NCBI GenBank assembly: GCA_963642245.1
Contig: CAVIFY010000010.1
Location: forward strand, 1 to 64,000
Reading direction: 5' to 3'
DNA: 64,000 nt
Origin: CAG-217 sp963642245
Lineage (GTDB): Bacteria; Bacillota; Clostridia; Oscillospirales; Acutalibacteraceae
In this document: positions 33,886 through 42,763 of the stretch, one piece after another
Numbering within the stretch: the stretch's first letter is position 1
How the letters are laid out: each line of letters begins with the position of its first letter
The notes under the pieces: generated by a model
What the model was told of the DNA's origin: nothing
Databases searched by the model: none
What the model saw: only the letters and a program-made list of their open reading frames with translations
Program-made: the position numbers and the translations under genes

Positions 33886-36252
33886 TTATGCGTCCGTTTG
33901 CAAGAGCGTTTCTTCTACCGCCCGGCGCACGGTGCCCGGCAGGTAGGTGCGCTCCAGCGCCCGGTGCAGTTCCTCCTTGGTTTTGGCATTTTTGAACAAA
34001 CGGTAGCACTTGGTTTTGTGCACATTGCTGCCCTGCCAGCGGCAAAAGATCTTCAGCACCCGCTCCTTGACCGGCGCTGCCTTGCGGTAGGCCGCCCCCT
34101 GCAGGTGCAGCTGCGCCCCGGCAGCCGGGTCATAGTCGGTGAGGATCACCGTGGCTTCTCCTGCGGCATTTTGGGTCACTTTCGCTTCCGCACAGGTAAG
34201 GGCGGACGGCTCCAGGTCCTTGAATACCAGGGTCAGCCGCCGCTTTTCCGGCAGCACGGTGCAGTCCCCGGCGGTGGGCGCCACGGTCACCGTCAGCTCG
34301 CTGCCTTGCAGCTGCTGGGTGATCCGGGTCTGGGCCTTGTGGGCGTCAAAATCCGTTTGGCCGTTGTCCTCATACAGGGTAAAGTCCCCGTCCCCGGCGT
34401 AGAGCCACAGGGTCAGCGCCGCCGGGTTGCCGGCGGTGTTGCCCGGATCGTCGCTCAGGGGCAGGATCGCCCCGGTTTTGGCCAGCACCGGCAGCTCTGC
34501 CAGCTCCCGGTGGAGGGTCAGGCACAGGGGGCCGGTGTAGACCGCTCCGGTGAACAGATCCGTCCACCGCCCCGGTGGGATCCAGGCGTCCACAGCGCCC
34601 ATACCCAGCTGCTTTTTCTGCGGCGAGGTGATGGGATATACCAGCAGCTGGCTGCCAAACAGGTAGCCGTTGCGGTAGGTTTTGTCGTAGGCCTCCTCCG
34701 CCTCCGGGTAGGCGTAGTACAGCGGCTCGCACAGCGCCAGCCCCTCCCGGTGGGTGCGGGCGTCCATGGTATAAAGGTAGGGGATCAGCCGGTGGCGCAG
34801 GCGCAGCCAGTCCTTGGCGGCGGCGCACACATCCGGTCGGTAGCGCCAAGGCTCCTTGCCCAGCAGATCGTTGGAGGTGGAGTGCAGCCGCAGAATGGGG
34901 CTGAATACCCCCAGTTGCAGCCAGCGCAGGTACAGCTCCTCGTTGCGCTGGCCCAGGTGGTGCCCGCCGATGTCGTGGCTCCACCAGGTGTAGCCCACAT
35001 TGGCCGCCGTGGCGGTAAAGTAGGGCTGAAAGTGCAGCACCCGCCAGCTTTGGGCGGTGTCGCCGGAGAAGCCCAGGGGATAGCGGTGGGCGCCGGGACC
35101 GCTGTAGCGGGACAGGATCAGCGGCAGATCGCCGTTCTCTGCGTTATCTAAATAATGGTAGTGGTTCAGAGCCACCAGCGGGTCCAGCCCGGGCACATCG
35201 CTTTTTTTGCCCTGCTGCCAGTCCAGCCACCAAAAGTCCACGCCCTCTTTTTCGTAGGGCTTGTGGAGCACATCAAAGTAGGCGTTCCAAAAGGTGTCGC
35301 TGCCGCATTGGAAAGGAATATCCTGCTTGGTTTTCGGGTCCAGCCCCATAGCCTTTGCCATAGCCGGGTACGGGTCCTCAAAGGCACGCACCCCGTCCGC
35401 CGGGTGCAGGTTGACGGTGGTGTGCAGCCCCATTTGGTGCAGCGCCTGCAAAAAGGCCTTGTAGTCCGGGAACAGCTCTGTGTTCCAGGAATAGCCGGTC
35501 CAGCCGTCGTTGCCCTTGTAGTGGGTGCCAAAGCGTTTGTTGGGGTCTGTCCAGTGCCAGTCCATATCCACGGTGGCCACCGTCAGCGGCACATTCTCCG
35601 CCGCAAAGCGCTTCATCAGCCCCAGGTATTCCTCCTGGGTGTAGGCGTGGTAGCGGCTCCACCACACCCCCAGGGCGAACCGGGGGATCAGGGGCACCGC
35701 ACCGCTGATCTTATAAAAATCCTGCACCGCCGCCCGGTAGTCGTGGCCGTAGGCAAACACATATATATCTTTGCCCTTCTTGTCCCTGCGAGGGCAAAAG
35801 CGGCCGTCCGCGTCCAGCAAAAAGCTGCGGCTGTCATCCAGCAGGCTCACCCCGTCCCGGGACACCAGGCCGTCATGCAAGGGCACCGGGCCAAAAGTGG
35901 CGTCCAGGGTGCGGCAGGTGCCGTGCAGGTTGCCAAAGTTCAGGCAGTTTGCCGTCTTACCGTCCGGGAAAGTCACCGTCTGCGGCGCGCCGGTGCGGGC
36001 GCTCACGGTGAGGGTGATCTCCGGCGTGGTCAGGGTGATCGTCCCCCGGTGCAGCGCCGCTTTGCATTCCGGTATATCAAAGGCCCGGAACCAAACGGCG
36101 GTGCTGGCTCGGTCCTCAAATGCGCCGCCGGGGCAGTGCTCCACCCGGATCAGCCGCGGGGTCAGTACCGTCAGTCGGCAGGGACCGAAAGTAAAAATCT
36201 GTTTTTCCGTTGCCGTGCCCGCCGTGTGGGCGCGCAGTGCTTCTTTTAACAT
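33886..36252 (-). CDS. GH31 family alpha-glycosidase, possible alpha-N-acetylgalactosaminidase type
   Basis: A 788-residue GH31 enzyme with an N-terminal beta domain, barrel (about 190-520) and C-terminal beta domains. The nucleophile is Asp344 in DFWWLDWQQG and the acid/base Asp398 in GFSGDTAQSW. The WWLDWQQ loop differs from the WXDMNE loop of alpha-glucosidases. It is similar to what I recall of the GH31 branch that includes alpha-GalNAc-ases of gut bacteria, so blood-group A or Tn-type substrates are possible (inference). There is no signal peptide, so it should be cytoplasmic. GGGGG lies 8 nt before the ATG and TTGCTT/TACAAT form a promoter. Confidence 0.85.
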   Translation of the reverse strand: MLKEALRAHTAGTATEKQIFTFGPCRLTVLTPRLIRVEHCPGGAFEDRASTAVWFRAFDIPECKAALHRGTITLTTPEITLTVSARTGAPQTVTFPDGKTANCLNFGNLHGTCRTLDATFGPVPLHDGLVSRDGVSLLDDSRSFLLDADGRFCPRRDKKGKDIYVFAYGHDYRAAVQDFYKISGAVPLIPRFALGVWWSRYHAYTQEEYLGLMKRFAAENVPLTVATVDMDWHWTDPNKRFGTHYKGNDGWTGYSWNTELFPDYKAFLQALHQMGLHTTVNLHPADGVRAFEDPYPAMAKAMGLDPKTKQDIPFQCGSDTFWNAYFDVLHKPYEKEGVDFWWLDWQQGKKSDVPGLDPLVALNHYHYLDNAENGDLPLILSRYSGPGAHRYPLGFSGDTAQSWRVLHFQPYFTATAANVGYTWWSHDIGGHHLGQRNEELYLRWLQLGVFSPILRLHSTSNDLLGKEPWRYRPDVCAAAKDWLRLRHRLIPYLYTMDARTHREGLALCEPLYYAYPEAEEAYDKTYRNGYLFGSQLLVYPITSPQKKQLGMGAVDAWIPPGRWTDLFTGAVYTGPLCLTLHRELAELPVLAKTGAILPLSDDPGNTAGNPAALTLWLYAGDGDFTLYEDNGQTDFDAHKAQTRITQQLQGSELTVTVAPTAGDCTVLPEKRRLTLVFKDLEPSALTCAEAKVTQNAAGEATVILTDYDPAAGAQLHLQGAAYRKAAPVKERVLKIFCRWQGSNVHKTKCYRLFKNAKTKEELHRALERTYLPGTVRRAVEETLLQTDA

Positions 36253-36324
36253 AAAAAAATCCCCCTATCTTCCAAGGCTATTGTACCATATTTGGCGGCT
36301 AAAGCAATACCCAGTTGGCCCCGG

Positions 36325-36353
36325 TTGACTTGCCGGGCAAAAACAGGTACAAT
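36325..36353 (+). promoter_or_regulatory. Promoter of glpP
   Basis: TTGACT (36325-36330) and TACAAT (36348-36353) are 17 bp apart. Confidence 0.75.
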
Positions 36354-36392
36354 GAGAGGGAGAAAAGCCAAAACCGTACAGGGGGGAACAGT

Positions 36393-36956
36393 ATGGGATT
36401 TTTGGAAGATACGCTGGGGGACAGCCCCATTGTGGCCGCCGTAAAGGACGAGCCGGGGCTGGAGCAGTGCCTGGACAGCCCGTGCCAAGTGGTATTTGTG
36501 CTGTTTGGGGATTTGAATTCCGTGCCGGGGATCGTGGCACGGCTAAAGGCGGCGGGCAAGACCGTATTTGTCCACGCGGACCTGGTAGAGGGCCTGTCTG
36601 CCCGGGAGGCGGCGGTGGATTATCTCATTCACGCGGCCCGGCCGGACGGGATCATCTCCACCCGGCTGCCGCTGCTGCGCTTTGCCAAGGCTAAGGGGCT
36701 GCGCACCATTTTGCGTTTCTTTCTTATCGACTCTATCGCCATGGAGAATATTACCAAGATGAAGAACGAGCGCTGCGTGGACCTGATCGAGGTGCTGCCG
36801 GGGCTGATGCCCAAGATCATTCGCCGGGTCACCGCCACCTGCGGCAAGCCCATTATCGCCGGGGGACTGGTGACGGAAAAGGCCGATGTGGTCAGCGCCT
36901 TGGAGGCGGGCGCGCTGGCGGTGTCCTCCACCAATCCGGGGGTTTGGCAGATGTGA
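36393..36956 (+). CDS. glpP: Glycerol uptake operon antiterminator GlpP
   Basis: This 187-residue RNA-binding antiterminator of the GlpP family binds glycerol 3-phosphate and lets RNA polymerase read through a leader terminator of glp genes. The family segments are present: HADLVEGLSAREAAVDYL near 66, FLIDSIA near 111, IEVLPGLMPKIIRR near 136 and PIIAGGLV near 157. ATG at 36393 follows GGGGGGAA. The next transcription unit begins with a leader carrying a terminator, which is the expected target. Confidence 0.95.
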   Translation: MGFLEDTLGDSPIVAAVKDEPGLEQCLDSPCQVVFVLFGDLNSVPGIVARLKAAGKTVFVHADLVEGLSAREAAVDYLIHAARPDGIISTRLPLLRFAKAKGLRTILRFFLIDSIAMENITKMKNERCVDLIEVLPGLMPKIIRRVTATCGKPIIAGGLVTEKADVVSALEAGALAVSSTNPGVWQM

Positions 36957-36990
36957 GATAATGCACAGGTGTTCATTATCTTTTTGCGTA

Positions 36991-37019
36991 TTGCCAGCGG
37001 CAATTCTTTGTGCTATACT
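36991..37019 (+). promoter_or_regulatory. Promoter of the glp dehydrogenase operon
   Basis: TTGCCA (36991-36996) and TATACT (37014-37019) are 17 bp apart, about 130 bp before the first start codon. Confidence 0.8.
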
Positions 37020-37025
37020 AAAATT

Positions 37026-37146
37026 ACTTCAAGTGCATAACAGCCGAGAGATTTGAGCAACGGTAAAAGCACGGAGCAGGGCGCTCCGTCTTTTTTCGTT
37101 GCTTTTTTTATTTTGCCTGTTTTGCCAGAATAAGGGGGAAATACGA
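37026..37146 (+). promoter_or_regulatory. Leader with nested terminators, probable GlpP antitermination target
   Basis: Inside this untranslated leader, CGGAGC (37072-37077) pairs with GCTCCG (37083-37088) and is followed by a T-run. A second stem, GCAACG (37057-37062) with CGTTGC (37097-37102), encloses the first and is followed by seven T. The leader lies right after glpP and before the glycerol-3-phosphate dehydrogenase-like genes. Confidence 0.8.
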
Positions 37147-38583
37147 ATGTATGATGTAGCGATCATCGGCGGCGGTATTGCCGGGTGTGCCTGCGCCTAT
37201 CGGCTGGCTCGCTGCCGGGTGCGGGTCATTCTGCTGGAGAAAGAGAATGACATCTGTATGGGTGCCACCCGCGCCAACAGCGCCATTATGCACGCCGGGT
37301 ACGATCCGCACCCGGGCACGCTGATGGCCAAGCTGAATGTAAAGGGCAATGCCATGAGCCGGGAGATCTGCAAAAAGCTCCATGTGTCTTGGAAAGACAC
37401 CGGCTCCCTGGTGGTGGCCTTGAGCGATGAGGACATGGGCACCTTGCAGGACCTGCTGGAGCGGGGGCGTGAGAACGGTGTGCCGGGGCTGGAGCTTTGG
37501 GACGCCGCACAGGTACGAGCCAAGGAGCCGAATGTAACCGAGGAGGCCAAGGGCGCCTTGTGGGCACCTACGGCAGCCATTGTCAATCCCTGGGAGTTTG
37601 GCCTGGCGATGGCCGAGGTGGCGGTGCAAAACGGCTGCGAGGTGCGCCGCCGGTTCCCGGTGGAGAAGATCGAAAAAACCGCGGAGGGCTACGCCCTGTC
37701 CGACGGCAAAGACACGGTGGAGGCCCGGTATGTGATCAACGCCGCCGGTGTGTATGCCGATGTGGTCAATAACCTGGTGGCGGCGCCGTCCTTTACCGTG
37801 GAGCCGACGGTGGGCGAGTATTACCTGCTGGATAAGTGCGAGGGCAACCGGGTGTCTACGGTGATCTTCCAGTGCCCGGGCAAAGAGGGCAAGGGCGTGC
37901 TGGTGGCGCCTACGGTGCACGGCAATTTGATCGTGGGGCCGAACGCAGTGGTGCGCCGGGATCCGGACGACACCTCCGACACCGCAGCGGGCCTGGCAGA
38001 GGTGCGCCAAAAGGCGGTGCACACAGTGCCCGGCGTGGATTTTCGCCAGAATATCCGCAACTTTGCCGGTATGCGTGCCAATTCCACGGTGGATGATTTT
38101 ATTATTGATTTTGCGGCGGAGCATTTCCTGAATGTGGCGGGCATTCGCTCTCCCGGGCTGACCTCTGCGCCTGCCATTGCCGATTATGCGGCGGATCTGC
38201 TGGCCCGGGCCGGGCTGGATCTGACGGAGAAAGACAGCTACATAGACAGCCGGGAGAAAGTGCATTTTAACCGGTTGAGCGCGGAGGAGCGCAAGGCGCT
38301 GATCGAGAAAAATCCCGCTTACGGTCGGGTGATCTGCCGGTGTGAGACGGTGACCGAGGGCGAGATCTTAGACGCCATTCATTCGCCCATCCCGCCGGTA
38401 TCCGTAGACGGCATTAAGCGCCGCACCGGCGCCGGTATGGGGCGCTGCCAGGGCGGCTTTTGCGGGCCGCGGGTGGTAGACCTGCTGGCGCGGGAGCTGG
38501 GCGTGTCGCCGCTGACCATTTTGCAGGACCGGGACGGCAGCGAAATTCTTACTGCCTATACAAAAGGGGAGGTGCGTGCGTAA
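37147..38583 (+). CDS. GlpA-like FAD-dependent glycerol-3-phosphate dehydrogenase with [2Fe-2S] domain
   Basis: A 478-residue flavoprotein with an N-terminal FAD-binding motif (IIGGGIAGCACAYRLA, residues 6-21) and a DAO-type oxidoreductase domain. A C-terminal BFD-like domain has four cysteines in CRCETVTEGE (about 400) and MGRCQGGFCGP (about 435), ready for a [2Fe-2S] cluster. This is the form called GlpA-like in Clostridia, where it oxidises glycerol 3-phosphate or a related hydroxy acid. The position behind glpP and its leader supports glycerol 3-phosphate. ATG at 37147 is 9 nt after GGGGG; the stop overlaps the next start (TAATG). Confidence 0.88.
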   Translation: MYDVAIIGGGIAGCACAYRLARCRVRVILLEKENDICMGATRANSAIMHAGYDPHPGTLMAKLNVKGNAMSREICKKLHVSWKDTGSLVVALSDEDMGTLQDLLERGRENGVPGLELWDAAQVRAKEPNVTEEAKGALWAPTAAIVNPWEFGLAMAEVAVQNGCEVRRRFPVEKIEKTAEGYALSDGKDTVEARYVINAAGVYADVVNNLVAAPSFTVEPTVGEYYLLDKCEGNRVSTVIFQCPGKEGKGVLVAPTVHGNLIVGPNAVVRRDPDDTSDTAAGLAEVRQKAVHTVPGVDFRQNIRNFAGMRANSTVDDFIIDFAAEHFLNVAGIRSPGLTSAPAIADYAADLLARAGLDLTEKDSYIDSREKVHFNRLSAEERKALIEKNPAYGRVICRCETVTEGEILDAIHSPIPPVSVDGIKRRTGAGMGRCQGGFCGPRVVDLLARELGVSPLTILQDRDGSEILTAYTKGEVRA

Positions 38584-39836
38584 TGTATGATCTGATCGTG
38601 ATCGGCGGCGGACCTGCCGGTTTGGCGGCTGCCTATGCAGCCTGGAACAAAGGGCTGAAACACATTGCCATCTTAGAGCGGGACAAGGAACTGGGCGGTA
38701 TTCTCAACCAGTGTATCCATAACGGCTTTGGCCTGCATTACTTCAAAGAGCAGCTTACCGGCCCGGAGTACGCCTCTCGCTTTGCCGCCATGGTGGCAGA
38801 CACAGGGGTGGAGGTATTCCTGGACACCATGGTACTCCAGGTGACCCCGGAGAAGCAGGTGCACGCGGTGAGCAAGAAAGAGGGCTACCGGGTGCTGGAG
38901 GCCAAGAGCATTGTGCTGGCTATGGGGTGCAGAGAGCGCACCCGGGGCGCCATCTCCATTCCCGGCACCCGCCCGGCCGGTGTGCTCACTGCCGGTGCCG
39001 CCCAGCGGTATGTGAATATGGAGGGCTACATGGTGGGCAAGCGGGTAGTCATTCTCGGCTCCGGCGACATTGGGCTGATCATGGCCCGGCGTATGACCCT
39101 GGAGGGCGCCAAGGTGCTGGCCTGCGTGGAAGTGATGCCTTATTCCGGCGGCTTGCAGCGCAACATTGTGCAGTGCCTGGAGGATTTTGACATTCCGCTG
39201 TACCTGTCCCACACCATTACGGATATTCGGGGCAAGGCCCGGGTGGAGCAGGTGGTGGTGTCCCAGGTGGACGATCAGCGCCGCCCCATTCCCGGTACGG
39301 AAATGACCTTTGACTGCGACACGGTGCTGCTGTCCGTGGGTCTGATCCCGGAGAATGAGCTGACCCGGGACGCAGGGATCGCAATGGACCCCCGCACAAA
39401 CGGCGCGCTGGTGTATGAGAACCGGGAGACCTCGGTGCCGGGCATTTTTGCCTGCGGCAATGCGCTGCATGTGCACGATCTGGTAGACTTTGTGACCGCA
39501 GAGAGTATGGCTGCCGGTGCAGCGGCTGCGGCGTATGTGCAGTCCGGCGAATTGGAGCGGGACCGCACGGTGCAGGTGACCACCAACGCAAATATCGGCT
39601 ACACGGTGCCCCAGCGCTTTCGTGCAGACAGCGACGGGGTGGAGTTCTACTTCCGGGTGCGCCGGGTGTTTAAGGAGAGCCGTATTCAGGTGACCTGCGG
39701 CGATCAGGTGATCGCGTCCTTTAAGCGGGAGCATATGGCTCCCGGCGAGATGGAGACCATTAAGATCCCCAAGGCGCTGCTGGCGCGGATCCACGGCGAC
39801 ACCTTGCATATTGCAGCAGAGGAGGTACAGGCATGA
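38583..39836 (+). CDS. NAD(P)/FAD-dependent oxidoreductase (GlpB-like partner)
   Basis: A 417-residue pyridine nucleotide-disulfide-type flavoprotein has an FAD motif (VIGGGPAGLAAAYAAW near 6), a second NAD(P)-type Rossmann motif (VILGSGDIGLIMARR near 155) and the GIFACGN FAD segment near 285. There is no redox-active Cys pair. It probably passes electrons between the GlpA-like subunit and NAD or a quinone route. Its start overlaps the preceding stop by one base and its end overlaps the DUF1667 gene by 4 nt, so the three products should form one complex. Confidence 0.87.
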   Translation: MYDLIVIGGGPAGLAAAYAAWNKGLKHIAILERDKELGGILNQCIHNGFGLHYFKEQLTGPEYASRFAAMVADTGVEVFLDTMVLQVTPEKQVHAVSKKEGYRVLEAKSIVLAMGCRERTRGAISIPGTRPAGVLTAGAAQRYVNMEGYMVGKRVVILGSGDIGLIMARRMTLEGAKVLACVEVMPYSGGLQRNIVQCLEDFDIPLYLSHTITDIRGKARVEQVVVSQVDDQRRPIPGTEMTFDCDTVLLSVGLIPENELTRDAGIAMDPRTNGALVYENRETSVPGIFACGNALHVHDLVDFVTAESMAAGAAAAAYVQSGELERDRTVQVTTNANIGYTVPQRFRADSDGVEFYFRVRRVFKESRIQVTCGDQVIASFKREHMAPGEMETIKIPKALLARIHGDTLHIAAEEVQA

Positions 39837-40183
39837 AGGACTTGATTTGCATTATGTGCCCCAAGGGCTGCCACTTAAAGGTGGATGAGGAGCACGGCTA
39901 TACGGTCACCGGCAACCGCTGCCCCCGTGGCGCGGAGTACGGCCACAATGAGTTGAAGAACCCCACCCGGGTGATCACCTCTACCGTGCGGCTGCGCAGC
40001 AAAAGCGCCTGCCGCCTGCCGGTCAAGACGGACGGTGAGATCCCCAAGTACATGATGGCGGAGGCCATGCGGCTGCTGGACAAAGTGGAGGTCACGGCGC
40101 CGGTGCATGTGGGCGATGTGGTGGTAGACAATATCTTCCGCACCGGGGTGCACTTTGTGGCGACCAAAACGGTAGAAGAATAA
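39833..40183 (+). CDS. DUF1667 protein, cysteine-motif partner of the dehydrogenase
   Basis: A 116-residue protein has an N-terminal CIMCPKGC motif (residues 6-13) and a further Cys in GNRCPRGAEYG near 30, which together suggest an iron-sulfur or zinc site. A DUF1667 core follows (VHVGDVVVDNIFRTGVHFVAT). This family nearly always accompanies GlpA-like and FAD oxidoreductase genes, as here; an electron-transfer role is inferred. A terminator follows at 40195-40228. Confidence 0.88.
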   Translation: MKDLICIMCPKGCHLKVDEEHGYTVTGNRCPRGAEYGHNELKNPTRVITSTVRLRSKSACRLPVKTDGEIPKYMMAEAMRLLDKVEVTAPVHVGDVVVDNIFRTGVHFVATKTVEE

Positions 40184-40194
40184 GCGTATAAATT

Positions 40195-40229
40195 CGGCCC
40201 GCTTGCTCCGGTAAGCGGGCTGTTTTAAT
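40195..40229 (+). terminator. Terminator of the glp operon
   Basis: The stem GCCCGCTTGC pairs with GTAAGCGGGC and is followed by a T-rich run. Confidence 0.8.
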
Positions 40230-40266
40230 AGACAGGCACTGCCGGGTGTCGTATAAATTCCCGGAG

Positions 40267-40295
40267 TTGAAAAGCCTGTCGGTTTTTGGTAAAAT
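40267..40295 (+). promoter_or_regulatory. Promoter of the alpha/beta hydrolase gene
   Basis: TTGAAA (40267-40272) and TAAAAT (40290-40295) are 17 bp apart. Confidence 0.7.
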
Positions 40296-40350
40296 AGGGG
40301 ACAGAAGCAGAGCAACCCGGACGGTTGTCTGCTGATAAGGGGGATTTATT

Positions 40351-41313
40351 ATGAAGTGGAAAGCAGTGGCATTGGGTGCCGCCGCAGTGGGATTAGCCGC
40401 GGCGGAGACGGTCAATCTGTACAAGCAGGTGATGGGCCGGGGGGATCGCCCCAAGCGCCCCATGACCCGCCTGATGGAGAAGAAGGACAAGGACGACTAC
40501 GCCATGGCGGACGCCTGGCGCCAAAAGTACACCGATTGGGTCAACACCCAGCCGGTGGAGAACTGCACCATCACCTCCGACCGGGGCGACCTGCTGCGAG
40601 GGTATTATCTGCCGCCTGAGGGCGACTCCAAGGTGATCGTGTTCGGCTCCCACGGGTTCCATGCGGACCATACGGTGGACCCGCACACTTTTATTAAGCA
40701 TTATCACGACCTGGGCTACGGCTTCTTCTGTTGCGACCATGTGGGTGCCGGGGCCTCCGGCGGCGAATATGTGGGCTTTGATTATTACGAGAGCCGGGAT
40801 ATGCTCCGCTGGATCGAGTACCTGACCGCTCGCTTTGGGCAGGATATTACCGTGATCCTCCACGGGGTGTCTATGGGCGCCGCCACCGTGTTGCAGCTGG
40901 CAGGCAGCCGCTGCCCGGACTGCGTTAAGCTGATCATCTCCGACTGCGCCTACACCAGCGCCAAGGACGAGTTCTCCTATGTGGCGCGGAATGCCGGGCT
41001 GCGCCACCCCCAGCCGGTGCTGTGGCTGTTTAACGAGATGAACAAGCGCCTGGCCGGGTTCGATCTGGAAAAGACCGATGTGCGCCAAAGCGTGCGAGAG
41101 GCCAAGGTGCCCATTCTCTTTATCCACGGTGCGCTGGACGATTTTGTGCCCACGGAGATGGTGTACGAGCTATATAACCTGTGCCCGGCGGACAAAAAGG
41201 AACTGAAGATCTTTGATAACGCCAAGCACGCCCAAAGCTGCCTGCTCAATGAAGAAGACTATCACCGCACGGTGGACGATTTTATCCGCCGCCGACTACC
41301 CACGACTACATAA
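40351..41313 (+). CDS. Alpha/beta hydrolase with N-terminal membrane anchor
   Basis: A 320-residue serine hydrolase starts with a hydrophobic segment (residues 4-20) that may anchor it. The fold shows the oxyanion region SHGFHADH near 98, nucleophile elbow GVSMGAAT near 173, an acidic residue in HGALDDFVP near 262 and a His in NAKHAQS near 290. The substrate is an unknown ester or amide. It is followed by a TetR gene 23 nt away, so the pair is probably one operon. Confidence 0.87.
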   Translation: MKWKAVALGAAAVGLAAAETVNLYKQVMGRGDRPKRPMTRLMEKKDKDDYAMADAWRQKYTDWVNTQPVENCTITSDRGDLLRGYYLPPEGDSKVIVFGSHGFHADHTVDPHTFIKHYHDLGYGFFCCDHVGAGASGGEYVGFDYYESRDMLRWIEYLTARFGQDITVILHGVSMGAATVLQLAGSRCPDCVKLIISDCAYTSAKDEFSYVARNAGLRHPQPVLWLFNEMNKRLAGFDLEKTDVRQSVREAKVPILFIHGALDDFVPTEMVYELYNLCPADKKELKIFDNAKHAQSCLLNEEDYHRTVDDFIRRRLPTTT

Positions 41314-41336
41314 GATGAATTCCGGGAGGGAATGCC

Positions 41337-41906
41337 GTGTCTGTAAAGAAAATCACCGTTACTGCGTTGGAGACGGCGCTGAAAGACTTAATGCGCCAAA
41401 CGCCTTTTGAGAAGATCACTGTGTCCGATATTACGGACCGGTGCCAGCTCAACCGCCAGACCTTTTATTATCATTTTACGGACAAGTACGCCCTGCTGGG
41501 CCAGATCTATAAACAGGAGATCTTTGATCCCTTTACGGAGGGATTGACCTTTGAGAACTGGAACGCCCATTTGCTGCAAATGTTTGAGACCATGGCGGCG
41601 GACGGGGTGTTTTATAAGAACGCAGTGCTCCACGCGGACGAGGAGTTCCGGCGCTTTTTGTTCCTGAGTGCGGCGGCGCTGTTTCGGGATGCGGTGGCCA
41701 AGCTGAACCTGCGCTCCGGCTTGCAGATCAGCGAGGAGGAGCAGCACTTTATTGCGGATTTCTTTGCCTACGGCATTACCGGCACGGTGCTGGACTGGGT
41801 GCGGGGCGGTATGCGCAAGACCCCGGACCAGTTGGCGGCGCAGCTGCGCCACCTGGCGACCGACTGCCAAAAGGTGGCGGTGGAGCGGGCCAGCGGCACC
41901 CTGTAA
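41337..41906 (+). CDS. TetR family regulator (DhaS-like)
   Basis: A 189-residue regulator with an N-terminal helix-turn-helix (ITVSDITDRCQLNRQTFYYHFTDKYAL, about 25-51) and a C-terminal domain similar to DhaS-type proteins. GTG at 41337 has a GGGAGGG site 6 nt upstream. Target is unknown; its own operon with the alpha/beta hydrolase is the first candidate. Confidence 0.87.
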   Translation: MSVKKITVTALETALKDLMRQTPFEKITVSDITDRCQLNRQTFYYHFTDKYALLGQIYKQEIFDPFTEGLTFENWNAHLLQMFETMAADGVFYKNAVLHADEEFRRFLFLSAAALFRDAVAKLNLRSGLQISEEEQHFIADFFAYGITGTVLDWVRGGMRKTPDQLAAQLRHLATDCQKVAVERASGTL

Positions 41907-41924
41907 AATCCCATAAAACAGAAA

Positions 41925-41961
41925 GAACCCCGGCGGTACTGTACCGTCGGGGCTTTTTTGC
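41925..41961. terminator. Terminator between the TetR gene and the PAP2 gene
   Basis: The stem CCCCGGCGGTAC pairs with GTACCGTCGGGG and is followed by six T. Confidence 0.85.
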
Positions 41962-41963
41962 GT

Positions 41964-42626
41964 TTATTGCTTTTTCAGGCGCTTGCCCAGGTCTATGCGG
42001 GCCAGGGGCGTTTTGTCAATAGCGGCCAGCAGCGGGGTGCTCAGCAAGTATGCCGCCGTGGCGCACAGTGTGCCGATCAACATACCAAAGAGCACATCGC
42101 TGGCATAGTGCACCATCAGGTAAATGCGGGACAGGCCCACCAGCACGGCTAAGAGCGGCAGCAGCCAGGCGATCTTTTTCTTTTTCTCCCGCAGCAGCAG
42201 GAACAGTGCCGTGCAGTAGGAAAAGGCGGCGGTGGTGTGGCCGGAGGGGAAAGCGTAGTCGGACTCCACCGGCGCGCCCACGCCGGTGTACCAGGCCATA
42301 TAGTCGGCATGGCCTTGCAGCGCCACATAGGGCCTTGGGCGGGCGATCAGGGGCTTGAGCAGTCCGTTGGTAAGCAGGGTGCTCATCAGCAGCGCGCCCA
42401 GCAGGCACAGCCCCGCCTTGCGGGTTTTGCGAAAGAGCAGCAGCACCACTGCCGCTGCCAGTACCAGCGCCACCCACTTGCTATCGCCAAAGAAGGTGAC
42501 CCCCTTGGCAAAGGCGGTCATACCGGCGCTTTGCAGGCTGCCCATCAGGCGGAAAAACAGTTGGTCAAACAGATGGAACGCCCGGTCGATCTGCCCGGCC
42601 AGGGTGCTCATTAAGGGTAGTAACAT
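41964..42626 (-). CDS. PAP2 family membrane phosphatase
   Basis: A 220-residue protein with about five membrane helices and the three phosphatase motifs KPLIARPRP near 88, PSGHTT near 124 and SRIYLMVHYASD near 160. It probably removes phosphate from a membrane lipid such as undecaprenyl pyrophosphate or phosphatidic acid at the outer face. Confidence 0.9.
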   Translation of the reverse strand: MLLPLMSTLAGQIDRAFHLFDQLFFRLMGSLQSAGMTAFAKGVTFFGDSKWVALVLAAAVVLLLFRKTRKAGLCLLGALLMSTLLTNGLLKPLIARPRPYVALQGHADYMAWYTGVGAPVESDYAFPSGHTTAAFSYCTALFLLLREKKKKIAWLLPLLAVLVGLSRIYLMVHYASDVLFGMLIGTLCATAAYLLSTPLLAAIDKTPLARIDLGKRLKKQ

Positions 42627-42709
42627 AGTCTCATCTCCTGTCCCTACTGTATCGCCGGGGGATAAACCCGGTGTAAAAATCCCTTAAACCCGGGATAAAC
42701 AGTGGGGCG

Positions 42710-42752
42710 GGATAAAAAAAGGGGCCTGTATTTCTACAGGCTCCTTGAAAGG
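42710..42752 (-). terminator. Terminator after the YhgE/Pip gene
   Basis: GGAGCCTGTA and TACAGGCCCC form a stem, followed by a T-run on the minus strand. Confidence 0.75.
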
Positions 42753-42763
42753 GGTTTGTGGAT

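Noticed and set aside
36315..36392. Longer N-terminus for GlpP
   Set aside because: It would start ahead of the promoter's -10 box; ATG 36393 has the ribosome site and matches the family length.
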